A model generated the notes under the pieces. The model was not told the DNA's origin. It did no database searches and worked only from the letters and a program-made list of their open reading frames with translations. This document shows, piece after piece, positions 1 to 13,211 of a stretch of 64,000 nt of DNA. The stretch comes from Strigamia acuminata. Its lineage: Eukaryota > Arthropoda > Chilopoda > Geophilomorpha > Linotaeniidae. A program made the position numbers and the translations under genes. Position 1 is the stretch's first letter. Every line of letters starts with the position of its first letter. Where the stretch lies: the NCBI GenBank assembly GCA_949358305.1, contig OX442315.1:17634427-17698426 (forward strand). Direction: 5' to 3'.

Positions 1-95
1 AACAGCATGCAAAAATGAATTACAAAATGCATTTTCGAAATACATTGCAATAAAATGCAATACAAGTTCAATGTATTTTTGAACCAAATATGGGT
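1..95. repeat. End of a dispersed terminal-inverted-repeat element
   Basis: Alternating runs of ATGCATTTT and CATTGCAAT end in TTTTTGAACC followed by a TATGGGT-like motif. The same arrangement ends the element at 8361-9345, so this is probably the right-hand end of another member of that family. Confidence 0.4.
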
Positions 96-149
96 ACACT
101 TTTTTGAATCTTTTGAATCTGAATCCCAAAAAACTCACGAAAGATTTGA

Positions 150-1330
150 AACCTCTTGACATGCTTGATGCTTATTATCACAACTTCCTCCGGATAAACC
201 GCAACGACCAGTCAGGATTCTTAGGAAGGTCGTGGTTGTTAATTCGAGTTAAAGAGTCGGTCATTTTGGTCAGCTGAGCAACTTTCCAAGTACTAAATCT
301 AATTATCGACCACGAGAAAAATTTCGATGAGTTTTCCTGACCGAGTGTGAAAATTGGATTGTAGATGTCACTTTGCAGATGGCCTGGAGTTCTTCTTTCT
401 CAAGATGAATAAACGTTGTGTCACGAGCATTAAACTGATTATCCTCTTTGGGTTGTGAAAGCGATTGCGTTGCAACATCAACTACTAGAAAGTCCCAAAC
501 ACTTACCATGCAGATTTAAAAAGCTGGAAACTGATGGATTTCAGATTCAAATGAATGTGCTCAATTCCAAACGTAGGAACGTTTGGCTAGATTTGACGCA
601 AGCGTTTGTTCACACTTTTAAATCTGTCGAGGAACGTGTCCGGGATATGGAAAGGCATTCCCGAAATGATCGTCTGTTCCATTTGAACGCAGAAGTTAAG
701 CAGCAGTGGATCTGGTCAGTACTTGGATGATTTAAGATAGTTTCCATGGCAAGGACATCTGCCACACACCTTTAACAAGGTTTTCTGTGGTTTCTCCAGT
801 TCTCGTTGCAAATGCAAGGCTTGGGCTGTCACATAAGTCGTTCTACAGGATGCTCCTTACATGGCCCAATACCCGGAAGAAGGTATTGACTTTGGGTCAG
901 TCTAAATCATTAATCTTGGCATGTCTGTGTTGAAGGAAAGGAAACCTAGAAAACAGGGTGTGGATAACTAAATTGGCAGCACTTACTAATGCAACAATGC
1001 TAGTCGACACATTGACGGTGACAAACGACAATGGCAACATCTGCTGCCAGGGAAATAGAGCATAGTATTCGAGCCTATAACTTGTCCCGATCGGTCCTAA
1101 CCCACCCTAAACTTGGCAATAGACCCCCTGTGCCTGAGAAAACTTCCTTGTATGCAGAAATTTTGAACGAGTGTACTTTTCTTCTCAATAAGCATTTTGA
1201 ACAACAGCATTTTCCCCACAAGATGCAGCAAATGCCGAATATTTTTTATGCAAAATTTAAATTTCGTATATTTATTAAATATTCAAAAGGAATTTCATTT
1301 CTGACCAAATACCGAATGTCTTGTTAACTT
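150..1330. other. Unassigned region with weak open frames
   Basis: This stretch is less AT-rich than its surroundings. It holds short open frames on both strands: about 90 codons at 455-730 plus, 98 codons at 1031-1327 plus, and 68 codons at 303-509 minus. None carries a domain or motif I recognise, and no convincing chain of splice sites joins them. It may be a degraded gene or transposon remnant. I assign no function. Confidence 0.2.
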
Positions 1331-1552
1331 GCTAACTTAGATTTAGTTTGGCTCCTATCTTTACTTTAATTCAAATGGTTTAGTAATCACCAAGGGCGGA
1401 TCTGAGAGGAGGACCATGAGGGCCATGGCCATCCATAAAAAATTTTATTTTGGGGACCAGTAAAATTATTTTTACGATCAGAAAAACGAATTTAGGACCA
1501 AAAATTAATTTCTAGGGATTCAAAAGTTGATTTTAAAAACAAAAAAAAAAAC

Positions 1553-1745
1553 ATGTTTAAACCAAAAACATTCATTTTAGACCAAAATCATTCATTTTTA
1601 GACCAAAAACATTCATTTTTCAGCCAAAAACATTCATTTTTCAGCCAAAAACATTCATTTTTCAGCCAAAAACATTCATTTTTCAGCCAAAAACATTCAT
1701 TTTTCAGCCAAAAACATTTATTATTAGGCAAAAAATTATATTTTT
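1553..1745. repeat. 21-bp minisatellite
   Basis: About nine head-to-tail copies of a 21-bp unit built on AAAAACATTCATTTTTCAGCC. The central copies are identical and the outer ones have drifted. The repeat is open in one frame (a repeating F-S-Q-K-H-S-F peptide), which follows from the 21-bp period and is not evidence of a gene. Confidence 0.85.
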
Positions 1746-1749
1746 GGTG

Positions 1750-3475
1750 CAATACATTCATTTTTAGACAAAACTAAATTCATTCCTGGACCCGCCCCTG
1801 CAATCAATCCATATTTCAGTAGCTCAAATAAGCATTCATAATAAATTATTCTTTTTTTCTAAAAATTAATATGATAATTTCATCGTATTCATTATTTTAA
1901 ATTAAAAATGCAAATTAGATCCCCAAGCTTAAACTAAAAAAAAAATATACACTTCCTTCTAAAATCAACACTCCAATTGAATTTCCTTCCACAATCATTT
2001 ATAAAATTACCCAAAAAAGAACGTTGAGTTGACAGAATTCTACTTGGCCAATGAAATGACAATCTCTTTTAATGACTCTTCCCCGAACTCCTAAAATACT
2101 TTTTCCACCGAATAAAAAAACCGTTAAAAGAATTGATTTTCCTCCCCAACAAAAAAGGGGTTGGTCGGGTGACATGTCTTCAGGACTCTACGACCTCTTC
2201 CTATTTATAAGTGCACAACACACTAAATGTAAACAAGAGGATGAGTGAGTCACACCAACTGTCCTTGTCAGCCACCTTCTACTGATGGCGTTACTGTCGC
2301 GGGTGGTGTAATTAGGGGTACACGAACTGACACCCCCAAAATAAAAATAATTTTTTTAAAACCTATATTCCCTTTTTTTTCTCCTTTTGAGCAATGACTG
2401 AGTGAAAAACAACCTTTCAACTGGGAAGGACAAAAAATAGCAATTTGGTTGACACTTTTAGCCTTGGACCAACAGTTAATAATTTATCCTTCATTTTTTT
2501 TTTAATATTTGGCTCTTTAAATATAACCCAAATCCAAACAATAGTGACCACTTTGCTTTCACCTTAATTAAGGTACATTTTGGTCGTTTGAAAACAGGAA
2601 ATGAAGTAAACCAAGTGTCAAAATGAGGATGGGATGAGACAAACAAAGCTTCTGCTTATTTGCTTCTTATCTACTTAAATTAAATCATTTTCTCATTATT
2701 TATCGAGGATATTTTTAAACTTGCAAATCTAAACTGCAGTTGCACGATGAAAGATGAGTTATGAGTACCCATAAAACAAAAAAATGCAAATAAAACGTTG
2801 TTTTTTTGTCTCAGTGCAAAAATACTTCTTAAATTATGGTTATTTTTTTTTTTGTAGTTCAAATTACAAATTTCAAATATTTCTCTAAAATATTCACAAA
2901 CGCAGTGCAACGAACTGAAGCTTTAAGCATAAAATTTAAAATTTGATTTTTATTCTTATATTTAATATTTGCATGTTATAAAACAAGGTACCGGTATATA
3001 AACTTGTATTAATGTTAGGACAGGTAGGACATAAAAATCCATTACTGTCAAAATTATTGGGCAATAGCAGTGGGTAGGAGACGACTATTTGGATATCAAC
3101 AAAACTATTTTATGGTTTAATAAGAGGTGGGATGGAAAATATGGGTCCATAAAAGAGGTGGCCACTACCAACTCACGCGAAACTAAAGGTTGTTGAGGAC
3201 AAAGCTTGCAATTGGATTAGCAGGTAAGAGAGTCAAAGAACTGCAAAAAATACAGCACTAAAAAAAATAACGACCTTAACAAATATTTTTAATGTAAAAA
3301 ATAAAGAAGAAAACCTGTATGTGCATCTTCAACTGCTTAACAAGAACAAAGGTCGAAGGCAAAGCATAAATTTGAATAATTCTTGATGTCAAGGTAAAAA
3401 AATATTCAAATACCGGTACTCCATTATTTCTTTTCCCGTGTGGTTCAAACGTACAGTTGTGGATAATAATAAAAA
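1750..3475. other. AT-rich DNA, nothing recognised
   Basis: Poly-A and poly-T rich sequence with only short, unconserved open frames. I see no gene, RNA or mobile element that I can support. Confidence 0.5.
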
Positions 3476-3480
3476 CTTCT

Positions 3481-3640
3481 CTTCAGTTTAGCTGTTAAGT
3501 TTATCTATCATTATTTGCCCGGTCTATCTTTTAATACGGTTGTTAGCGAAAGACGAGAGACCGGGTCAAGATTGATGTCATTGAAACTCAAAGGATTTTT
3601 ATGCCACTCGATAGATAAACTTAAAACAGCTAAACTGAAG
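3481..3640. repeat. Foldback (MITE-like) element
   Basis: The left arm CTTCAGTTTAGCTG... running to TTTATCTATC at 3509 is repeated inverted at about 3610-3640, with two extra bases in the right arm. The roughly 100-bp loop holds no coding potential. The size and the terminal inverted repeats suit a non-autonomous DNA transposon. The target-site duplication is not clear. Confidence 0.7.
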
Positions 3641-4705
3641 GGAATTTTTTTTTGTCCACGACTGTACATTGAAATTATATTGCAACATATTTTGAAATGT
3701 ATTGGGTTTCTCGAGAATGTATTCTGTAAAACGTTTTTGTATGCTATTGGTTTGCAAATAATAATACATTTTGTGAAATGTATTTTTTCAATTGTATTAT
3801 GAAATGCACTATTTAATGTACAAATATATTGTAAAATATATTTTTGGGTTACCACATAGTTATTACAATATTAAATTTAATTCCACTTGTAATTTTATTA
3901 TGATTATTTTTTTTTACTGTTTTATCGTGTCCTTGGCCGTTTGGGAGCCTAGCCAAGGATCAAGTGCCACCCCATGCAGGGATTTACAATCAAGGCGAGA
4001 GGATAGCATCAATGATGCACAATTACACAACTGACGAATCCCACATTTGATTTATAAAAAAAAAAATCATATTAACAAAAAAACAATGTGATTTTAATCA
4101 TTCACATCAATCATATTTATTTTTTATTTACATTAATTTTTTTTAAAAAAATTTAAATTTCTATTTTGAAAAACCAATTATTTCAAATTGTCCACAAAAG
4201 GAAGAAAAAAAAATTCTTGATGAATCATCAACCAACCAACCACACTGTCATTCTCATGATTCACTTGATTAATGCATCTATCATTCAAAGATCCCCTCTT
4301 TTTTAATCCCAAATACCTCCATCACTATCACTAACATATCCATTTCACTGGACCTCATTTCCTAACACGTTTCCATTCATATTTTCTTAACAAAAAAAAA
4401 AAAAAATTATACACAATAGAAATAAAACTCTAAGAAACTTCCTTCTCCTTTTCAGACTGCTATAAAAAGAAAAACTACACAAAAATAAAAACCGCCACGC
4501 GACCCCTTTCACAAACACGAAAGGGAAAACAGATAACCATCACTTTAATTAACCAAAACAGACAAAATGTCTGCTCATTAATGACACCTATCCAGAAAAA
4601 ATCACCTAATTACAATTTCGCATTTACGCCCCAATTAAAAGCAAAACGAAACGACCTATAATCAAAACCTTCATTCACTCGCGCAAAACAAAAACAAAAA
4701 CTCAC

Positions 4706-4833
4706 CCGAAACCGTAATAATAAGTCGGGATCCTCCTCCTCCTATCGCTCAAATTCGCTCTCGGAATAAGATGCAACTTCCCCAGCGCAAGAATATTGCC
4801 GCAAACTGCCGAATTCATATTCAAAGTCTCCAT
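4706..4833 (-). CDS. Putative first coding exon (minus strand)
   Basis: From ATG at 4833 the minus strand reads 42 codons, with an arginine run (SDRRRRIPTYYYGF) near the end, and then meets a strong donor GG|GTGAGT at 4705. The exon ends in phase 2, the same phase as the candidate first exons at 10588-10655 and 12937-13166. I found no acceptor exon downstream inside the window, so any partner would lie beyond the left edge. A plus-strand donor-like GAG|GTAAGA lies nearby at about 4941, so strand choice is uncertain. No family recognised. Confidence 0.28.
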
Positions 4834-5149
4834 CCTCATCCAAAAAACCAAAATTCCATCTCCCGATCGCAACGAAAAGTCACAATTTCAAGCGACCGTC
4901 TGTCTTCCTCCTTCCTCTCTCGAGGCGCAGTTCATTGCGAGGTAAGACGGGAAGAACCACCTGGACAGGAAACAAGTCACCAATGACAAACATTCGATTA
5001 TGGCTTTTTGGTCTCCTACGCCACACACCTATTTGCCAGCAGTTCAATGAATTCACAGCGGAGTCTCTTCGCGTCGTTGACACGCGTGCAAAATTTAGGT
5101 TAATGTTCCGTCAAAGGGAAAAAATTCGAGAGAAAAAAATATAAATATT

Positions 5150-8100
5150 TTTTCCCTAACGTGGTATTGTCCTTTATCAGACAAAAGTTCACAACCTGCA
5201 TCGAGCCAGTCTCTAATCACAACACGACTTCGTTTGAATATGCAATCGACACTAGTTCAATGTATCCGCGGTCACATTTCCATACATCTCGGCACTCACT
5301 AATGATTCATTCAACATCCACGGAATGAGAGAAAGAAGCGCCAACATTACCAGTTAACTTCTACCTGGTAATTTTCTCTTTCCCAAGGCCATCGAGCCTT
5401 CAACGTGTGCCAAAAACGAGTTGTAGCGCCCTCTTAGACCCGCTAAAAGGCCCCCTCGCATGGGAAACGAGGCCAATAGGAAACTGGCTGGAAATTCGCT
5501 AAAGTTGCTTTGCGCACATCAATACCATTTACACCCAACCGGTCATTCGAGTTTCTTAATTATATATGCACTTTCGGTATGGCTACCACTTTCTTTTTCA
5601 CGTTTTTTTTTTTTCATATAAAAAGAAAAAAAAATTCTCGCTGGTTTCCTGTATGACAACAAAGTACTGAGTAAAAAAAAATAAAAATTCGAGGATTTTC
5701 TGGGTGGAAATTGGCAAAGTCTTATCGACAATTTACAACTTTTCGTCAAACAAATTCAGGAAGTTCTCGCTCTCTCGAGAGGGCAGGACCCAAAATCGAG
5801 ACCGGAAGTGTTTTTTTTCCTTTAATCCTCCGGGGTCCTCGGACATAAATCAATTGAAATCAAGACCTAGCAAGACCAGTTGGGAGAATTAAGGACGCTT
5901 GGGAAAAAAAATTGTAGGTGGGGAAAACGAAAAATGAAAAATGAAAGAAAAAAATATTCTTTTTCATTTTCATAATTAATTAAATCGTGTTTGGTTTCAA
6001 TAAGGTTCGATAAAAGGTTCCAAAAAACAATTCAGAAATCTTTTCTAATAGGCTTAAATTTGCATCAGCTGATTTTCTGCTACAGTTGTATATTTACATA
6101 CCTTAACATGTACATGGTGGCACGAACTTCTTGAACTTCTAACCTAAAAAAAAAAGGAATAAAAATAAGAAAACATTCCAGCATTAAAAATTAATTTTCT
6201 CATAGTTAGATGTATATAAAATAGAAAAAAAAATTTAAAAAAATTTTTTTTTACATAAAAATGAAGTGGAATTAGAAATTCGTTCTGCTTTTGCACTTTG
6301 AAGCATTAGACGATGTTGAAAGTAGGAAATAATGTCAACAGAGAAGAAATTCTTTTATTTCTCACACGTAAACATTAACCTAGTACCATTTATTCTCATT
6401 AAGAGGTGCGTGATGTAGAATTTTCCCGGAGTGGGAGAATAATTGGAAAGAAAAAACCAGTCACCACGTTTTATAAAATGACAATTAAAACGTCCATTAA
6501 TTTCGCACGAGACCACATTTTATCAACTTGCGCAACGTCTTTAAAAGAAAAACATGCAGTGAATCAAAAAAAGGCTTTTAATTCTAGGAAAAGTAATCAA
6601 AAAGGAAAAAGAAATTTAAAAAAAAATCCGTTTAACGCAAAACCTTAGTTTCAAGGACAGCCGTCTTGCTTTTCCGGCTTGAAATACCACAAGAATTCCA
6701 GAAATTTTATAATTTATCTTTTTTTTTTAAAAAAAATTATTATTATTTAAGGAAATAAAAGTAAAATTGCTCAAATTAATCTAATTATTTTATTTGGAGT
6801 AATTGAGTTTAAATAGAATTTTAACTTGAGAAAAAAATAAATAATAAAAGCATTGCAAAATTCGTTTTTTCTCTTTAAGAAAGGTGTTTCAAAGCTTGTA
6901 AATAAAGTAAACAAAGGGCGGGACTTTATTGAATTTCACTCACAGCAATACCACACTGACGTCTTTCTTAAGATTTCACCATAGTTGCATTTCAATTCAC
7001 CGGTTTTCTCACACAACTGCTTTCAAAACCGGAAATCAGTTCATTTTGAATTGAACGAAGGTGAACCTATTTCCGGGCGGTATTATAGCGCCCTCTGACG
7101 CGCTAATGACTAACCTCGAGCAGTCGCAACGATGAATTAAAATAATGAAAACACCATCAATGTGCAAACAGAATCAAACCATATTTTTCAATTCGATTTC
7201 ATTGTTGTTATACTGTATAGTTCAGGACGATGATTGAGTGTTTCAATGTGATGTCTCTTGGTCAACAGCCAAATGGTTGACAAACATTATGGTCACCACA
7301 AATAAACACCCACACGATCGACAAAAAATCACCTACAGTTTAGGCCGGCTATATTGATGCCAAATTCAAACTGCACATCACATTCTGCGCATGCATTTAA
7401 CAAAAATTGTCATGCTTGTTGCACAAAAAGGAAATAAATCAACAATATTTCACTACTACATGCTAAATTACTTTTGTTAATGAGTTTATTGTTGTCTATT
7501 TAATTTATTTTAGCATTATTAGGCCTAATATTAGGTTTAATGCCACTAAATAACGACTGCAATTAGGAAATCAGCTGCTCAGAATGGGAAGCGCAGTATG
7601 AATTTGGCATCAAGATACCGGGCGCGAACTTTAGCGAATGTAAAATAAAATGTGAAATATATGGATAATTTTTTATGTTAAAATTAAAATCATAAAATTT
7701 GAAATCAAATTTTCTCTCATTATTATTTCCGTTCGCCCACTGCTTCTGGCGGAGCTCAAAACGGCAAAAAAAAATAGATTTCAACACTTCATAGTGTGGT
7801 AATAAATTTTTAAATATAGTCATCGTGTATCGAGTGAGTTTGCAGTGGCAGCTCACAATAAATTTTGCCTTTTGCTCTCATTGTAACACAAGTCACTTTT
7901 AATAAAACCCAATGGATTGCGAGCTAGAAATCCAAGAACACGAAAACAACTCTAAGTAACTTTAATATTTAATATCGCAGACCCTCAGACGACAGCGCAA
8001 TACCTGATTTGTTGTGCAAACAGCCGACTGGAATCAGATTCCACCGGTTAAAACAAATATTCTTAATCATTCATTATAATTAAATTATTCAAAAAGCCTT

Positions 8101-8355
8101 CCAATTTTCTTCAACAACTCTCGACTTTGTAAAATCAAATTATTGACGTCTAGCTCGCGAACCATCTGTCATTCTCCTAAATCTCCTCAAGGGTCTTAAA
8201 TCAATATTTGAGTATAACATTTCAGTTGCGAATGAAAGACGACCGAGATGGATATAAGAAATGAAACATGAAACAGCTCTTACACATTGCCCGACATATT
8301 TCTTTTCTTTCCCCTTCAACAACAAAAACACGCACGTTTTCATTCTACACATTCC
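5150..8355. other. AT-rich non-coding DNA
   Basis: Short, unconserved open frames only. There are poly-T tracts and simple A/T repeats (for example around 6220-6250 and 6720-6850). I see no supported gene or RNA. Confidence 0.5.
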
Positions 8356-8360
8356 ATATT

Positions 8361-9345
8361 CCCATACGGTTCAAAAAATACATTCAAATTATATTGCAGT
8401 GCATTCCAAAATGTATAGTATATATTAAGTATATTATTTGTGTTTAAAATAACGCATTTTATAATATAACGAGTATATTTTGACAATGCATTTGTAATTC
8501 TCTTACATCAGTAGAGAGTTTGCGGGATGCATTTTTCCCTTACAGTTAAAGACTATATGGTATAAAAATAGTGTAAGGGATAAATGATAAATTAAGTTTT
8601 TGCGGGCTGCACTTTTCCCTTATCACTACACTATTTCAGCCAACTACTGACAGTTAGTAATTTTGGGCCTAAAAATTTAATTTGGGGGCATAAATGTGCA
8701 AATTTCTGCGTAAAATTCCATTATTATGCCCATAAAGTATGGTTTTGGGCCTAAAATTCAATCTTAGGCCTAACTTATTATTCAATCTACATACCTATGA
8801 CTGCTGTGTTTGATCGGAACAACAAAATAATCGCCATTTGCAATGGGCGAAGCTAACAATATAGTGTTCTCAATTCTGATTGGCTGCGCTATATTTTAAT
8901 TTAGTGTTGAAAACGATACGATAAAGATTTTTCCCTTACGATATGGCACTAAAATAGTGTAACGTAGAGAAAAATAAGTGAAAAATGCATCCCCCAAACT
9001 CTCTATTACTTCAAAAAGACTTTTTAGATACACTTTGACCAATATTCATATATCCATATCACCGAAACCAATAACGACCGATAGCCGATACCGGTCAAAG
9101 TTTAATTGTAGCCTTTCTGCAGCTTGTGCCGACATTTCAGCTTGCATTCAAGAAGAAATTATCAGCGCAAAGTGCAGAAAAGTTAGAACATATTTTAGAA
9201 AACGTATTTTGACAATGCATTTCACAATGCATTTTACAAAATATATTATCATTCGCAAACCAACATCATGCAAAAATATTAAAAAATGCAGTATCGAGAA
9301 TACATTTCAAAATACATTGCAATATATATTTTTGAACCATACGGG
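8361..9345. mobile_element. Non-autonomous TIR element carrying a nested element
   Basis: The left end CCCATACGGTTCAAAAA and the reverse complement of the right end CCCGTATGGTTCAAAAA match, and the similarity continues inwards as ATTGCA/ATGCATTT-rich sequence. No transposase frame lies inside. The element is split by a second TIR element at 8514-9003. Fragments of the same family appear at 1-95 and probably 3660-3860. Confidence 0.65.
8514..9003. mobile_element. Nested MITE with TA target duplication
   Basis: The terminal repeats are GAGAGTTTGCGGGATGCATT at the left and its near-perfect inverse at the right (one mismatch in the first 20 bases). TA flanks both sides (8512-8513 and 9004-9005). 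The interior is non-coding. A TA duplication is typical of Tc1/mariner-type insertions. The element sits inside the TIR element at 8361-9345 and is therefore the younger of the two. Confidence 0.7.
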
Positions 9346-9349
9346 TCCC

Positions 9350-10585
9350 ACCCCCAAAAATAAATAAATAAATATTTTCATAAAAATAATAATTTCACAC
9401 CCCAAACATTACTTTTTCATAAAAAAATAAAAAAAAATTTAGTGCCAGAATGAGTCATCATCACCATCCCTCCCCCTCCCGGTCCTACCACAAGTATACG
9501 GGTCTGTGGGGGAATGTGATGATACTACAGGGAGGAACCAGATTGCACCGAGACATGGATTTTCAATGGGTGTCCTTTTTTTCCCTCTCAAGGGTATCCA
9601 TCAAGCAACCCCAGTCACGTGACTTGGTTTCTCTTACAGTACGCAGAAATCGCATTAATTATGCAAAGTGCAAGCTCCAAACGTCGTCTGTCGGCATTTT
9701 TTATCAGTAAATAGTGCACTGCAGCAGAATAAACAGACAACTGATAAATGCGTCGAAACAAGGTTTTTTTTTCAGTATTTCTCAGCACTAACCCTGACCC
9801 TGTCACCGTATTTCTGCGCACAAAATGCCACAGCAAAAGCCGAGGACAAATTTGCAAAAATAAATAATTCATCAATATCTCGACTCGGAGACAAAACAAC
9901 ATCTATTTTTTTCCCCTATATCGGCGTGGGAATTTCTTTTCAGACGGGAAATCCGTATTAAAACATGGAATGATTCAGTTTGTTGCTTGCACTGCCTAAT
10001 TCGGCTGCACATGACGAAAAGCTGCGCTCGAAACCGAATGAGGAGAGAAGGCAGCAGCCATGACTGCACCAACTCGAATCGATAAAAGGAACCACGGTCA
10101 AAGCGAAAAGAGAGATTATTATTAAATTTTAGCGAGTAAAAAAAAATATATTTTTCAAAAAAAAAATGTGTATTCATTAAAATGTGCGCATGTTTGAATT
10201 TATTATCTTAATGTGCCACAAGTGCACGTCTCATTTAGGCCTAATAATAGGATTAATCGTCGAGTGCAACTCGGAAATCATGCCGGCCTATAAATACTAT
10301 TTATCAGTTCATGGCCAAACATCATTAAATATCATGAAATAAAATCCATAAAAATATATTTTTTTATTTTAATAAAAAAACAAAAAAAAAAAACAACCAC
10401 AATTTCAGTTCAATAACCTCCTTTCAACTCTTTTTTCAAAAATAAATTAAATGGGAATAGGAAATGGGGGTGACAGGAAAAGGGAGAGTTTCATGCAATT
10501 GTGTTTTCTTTTTTTCCTCTTTTTTAACGAAATCAATAAAAATATTATTTAAAAAATATAAAATAATTTTTTTAAAAAAAATCTT
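9350..10585. other. Non-coding DNA, nothing recognised
   Basis: Open frames of up to about 100 codons occur on both strands (for example 9615-9902 minus, 9872-10177 minus), but they overlap each other, lack motifs and have no supporting splice pattern. Confidence 0.45.
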
Positions 10586-10587
10586 AC

Positions 10588-10655
10588 CTGCTCATGACTA
10601 TGTTAGACGGAGGTGGCGGAATGGGTGGCGGCAGGTCATCAGATTCCCACGTCAT
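10588..10655 (-). CDS. Putative first coding exon, proline-rich
   Basis: From ATG at 10655 the minus strand encodes 22 residues, MTWESDDLPPPIPPPPSNIV then MS, and ends at AG|GTAAGAT, a near-consensus donor. The exit phase is 2. The acidic start followed by a proline stretch, a clean donor and a start codon suggest an alternative first exon. No downstream exon is visible within the window. No family recognised. Confidence 0.35.
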
Positions 10656-10683
10656 TTCAATCACTTACATCACGAGTAGTCAG

Positions 10684-10716
10684 TCACTCACTCACTCACA
10701 CACACACACAAACACA
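10684..10716. repeat. CACT/CA microsatellite
   Basis: A short run of CACT units passes into CA units, just upstream (on the minus strand) of the candidate exon at 10588-10655. Confidence 0.8.
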
Positions 10717-10859
10717 AGCTCACACGAGGACAATGGAGGCAACGAGAGGATGAGGAGGTGCACGAGATCAGACGCTGCATCCACCCATCGAGGTGGGTGG
10801 ATTAATTCGTCTCACTCACTCGATTTCTTGCGAGTCAATTCAAACATCACACTACACAC

Positions 10860-12930
10860 TTGACGTTGCAACAGACTTGAGAACCGAAATTTTCGGTTTT
10901 GGACGGACGCCACCATCTATGTGAAAACAGCGCTGGTGGCGCTTCGGTGCAAGAGGTAGCAGCTTCATATTTTTTTTTTTTTTTTGAAATACAAAGCTAC
11001 ACAACCCCGTGTTGGAAGAATGGATCGGGTCGTGCAATTGATTGCCATTGAAAAACAGCGCAGTCCGTGTAAAATTAGGGCGGATGGCACAAAGAGAGAA
11101 CATCATAACATGAAGCTTCACTGCAAGCTTTGTTATTATTGTACAAGAGTCACGTGACTAATTTTCTCTTCCCCCATAATCGACTCGATCAACTGAGTCA
11201 TTTAATTTGTGTGCCCCTTAAGCTTTAATCGAGTTGTTTCAGCAATAAAATTTTAAAAAATTAATTAATTTTTGGTTGAATTATTTGAATTAAATATTGC
11301 AAATTTGGACCGAATGTTGTGTGGAATTATTATTTATATTTTTTTTGGTTTCATTTTTATATTTTACTGGTTTGTTTTTCATCTTTGTGGTTGACGCCCA
11401 CTGTTTTTCAAATGAAGGTGAAGGCCGTGTTTGGCAGTGCCAGGAAACGACTTTTTTTTTTTTCGAAATCACAACGAGCTGAGCAAGTTTTTCTTGTTCC
11501 ATTTCATTTGATTTGTATAGCGCAGCACGCAGCGCTTTATCTTAGCGCCATCTATTGAAAGAATATGGAAGTTTGCCAGTCCAAAAAACCGAAAATTTAG
11601 GTCATATTGTAAACAAATTAAACGCTGGTTTGTTTTATAAAATGCGTTTCGCGACGAACTGAAGCGAAAACGATTATAAAACTGCACCGTAATTACTTTT
11701 GGTGACATAGTTGTTCAAAATTCTGTAGAAAAAAAATATTAATAATTAAAATAATCATTTTAAATAAATAAATAAATAATAATAAATATCAAATAAGCCT
11801 AAATGTAACAAAATTTAATTAATCTAAAACACGAAAAATGAAAATCAGCTGATACAAGAACAAAGAAAAAGGAAAAAATAATAAAAGAAATCAAATCTAT
11901 AGATTACATTCTTGTGATCTAACAAATTCAAGATTAATACTAAACAAAAAAAAATAATTAAAATACAACAGATAAAAAGTATAAAACAAAATATAAAACC
12001 AAAACGATAAAATCCTTGACACGAAAAATACTTCGAACTTCAGAACAAAATAATTTAACTCGAACATCTTCACTCGAAATTACCAACTGCAAATCAACAG
12101 ACTGAAATAAATACCTTTTCCCAATCTATTATACTATAATTTAAAAAAAAAAAAACAGAAAAATTCACTGAACTGCAAATCCACATAAAACCACACGTGG
12201 GTTCAATAGAAACAAAGTTCTATCAACACCTCACAATTCTTTCAAGGTCCCCTTTTCCTCATCAAAACTTGAGGTTATCAAGCAAGAGTTCTTAAGGCCA
12301 ACAACATTTTCTTAGTATCTGCCCAACTAGACACAACACTATATCACTTTAATGCCAGCTGTCGCCAAGGTCCATTCTTAAATGGACAAAAGTCTTGAAT
12401 AAATTATTCAAAATTTTAAATTTTATAAAAAAAATAAAAAATAAATTTAAATTATTATTTTTTTTAAAAATATGTACACTCACTACACTGTATCTGGCAT
12501 TTTAATCAGCTCTTTCAAGTAAACTGTAACACAAGGAGGATCTATAATACCCTGTTTTGTGAGCTCATTCATGTGTACCCCAATGCAACTGGTGAGAGAA
12601 TGTGTTTTTCATTAACTGCCAAAGCACCACACATACTTGAAGATAAAAATAAAATGTACAAATTATCTCAATAAGGGTTTGTTTGTTTTGAAAAGGCGGA
12701 TATTTACTTAAGATTTTGCCTCTTATGGATTCAAAAATAAGTGACTTTGATTGAATAACCCAATTTCTATTTTTTTTTATTTTAAATTTCTTTAAAATCT
12801 TATTTTTTTATGGGTATTATTGCGTTGAATGCGGCGTGGGATTCAATTTGACTCGTGTGTGGGTGTTTGTGATATGTGTGTCAATTGAAAGTGTTGGATT
12901 AAAGTTTGAATTGAGTTGAATAATGATTTA
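10860..12930. other. AT-rich non-coding DNA
   Basis: Only short, unconserved frames, with A/T-rich simple sequence (AAAT and AAT runs near 11760-11790). This stretch lies between two candidate minus-strand first exons and would be intronic if they belong to one gene. Confidence 0.45.
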
Positions 12931-12936
12931 AGTTAC

Positions 12937-13166
12937 CTGCAATCCTTGAGCCGTTTTAATTCACTCATCTCCAACTCAAATTTGAGTTTGTTGAATTCGC
13001 ATAGCAAACTGTCACGTTCCTGTTTCAACACCTTCACTTCTTGCTTCAGCACTTTTATCTCCGAGAATTGCTTCTTTATAAGTATTTCTTTCTCTCTCAT
13101 AACACTTTGTAGTTCGTCCAGACATGCTGTCTCGTTGACAGTTGTTTCTGATTCTCCTTCCATCAT
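12937..13166 (-). CDS. Putative first coding exon, coiled coil
   Basis: From ATG at 13166 the minus strand gives 76 residues rich in Lys, Glu and Leu with heptad spacing (segments such as KEILIKKQFSEIKVLKQEVK), so a coiled coil is predicted. It ends at AG|GTAACT in phase 2. The same phase at 10588-10655 and 4706-4833 would let all three feed one downstream exon. Coiled-coil amino termini on alternative first exons occur, for example, in cGMP-dependent kinases, but nothing here proves that identity. The repeat R begins only about 45 bp upstream of the start codon. Confidence 0.45.
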
Positions 13167-13211
13167 CGCACAGCACAAACACGACAGCTAGTTCTCATAC
13201 AGTGCGCCATA

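Noticed and set aside
1553-1777. Open frame of 74 codons with a repeating FSQKHSF peptide
   Set aside because: It follows from a 21-bp tandem repeat in phase with codons; no start context, splice site or conservation.
9615-10177. Two minus-strand frames of about 100 codons
   Set aside because: They lack motifs and overlap unrelated plus-strand frames; nothing connects them to the candidate exon at 10.6 kb.
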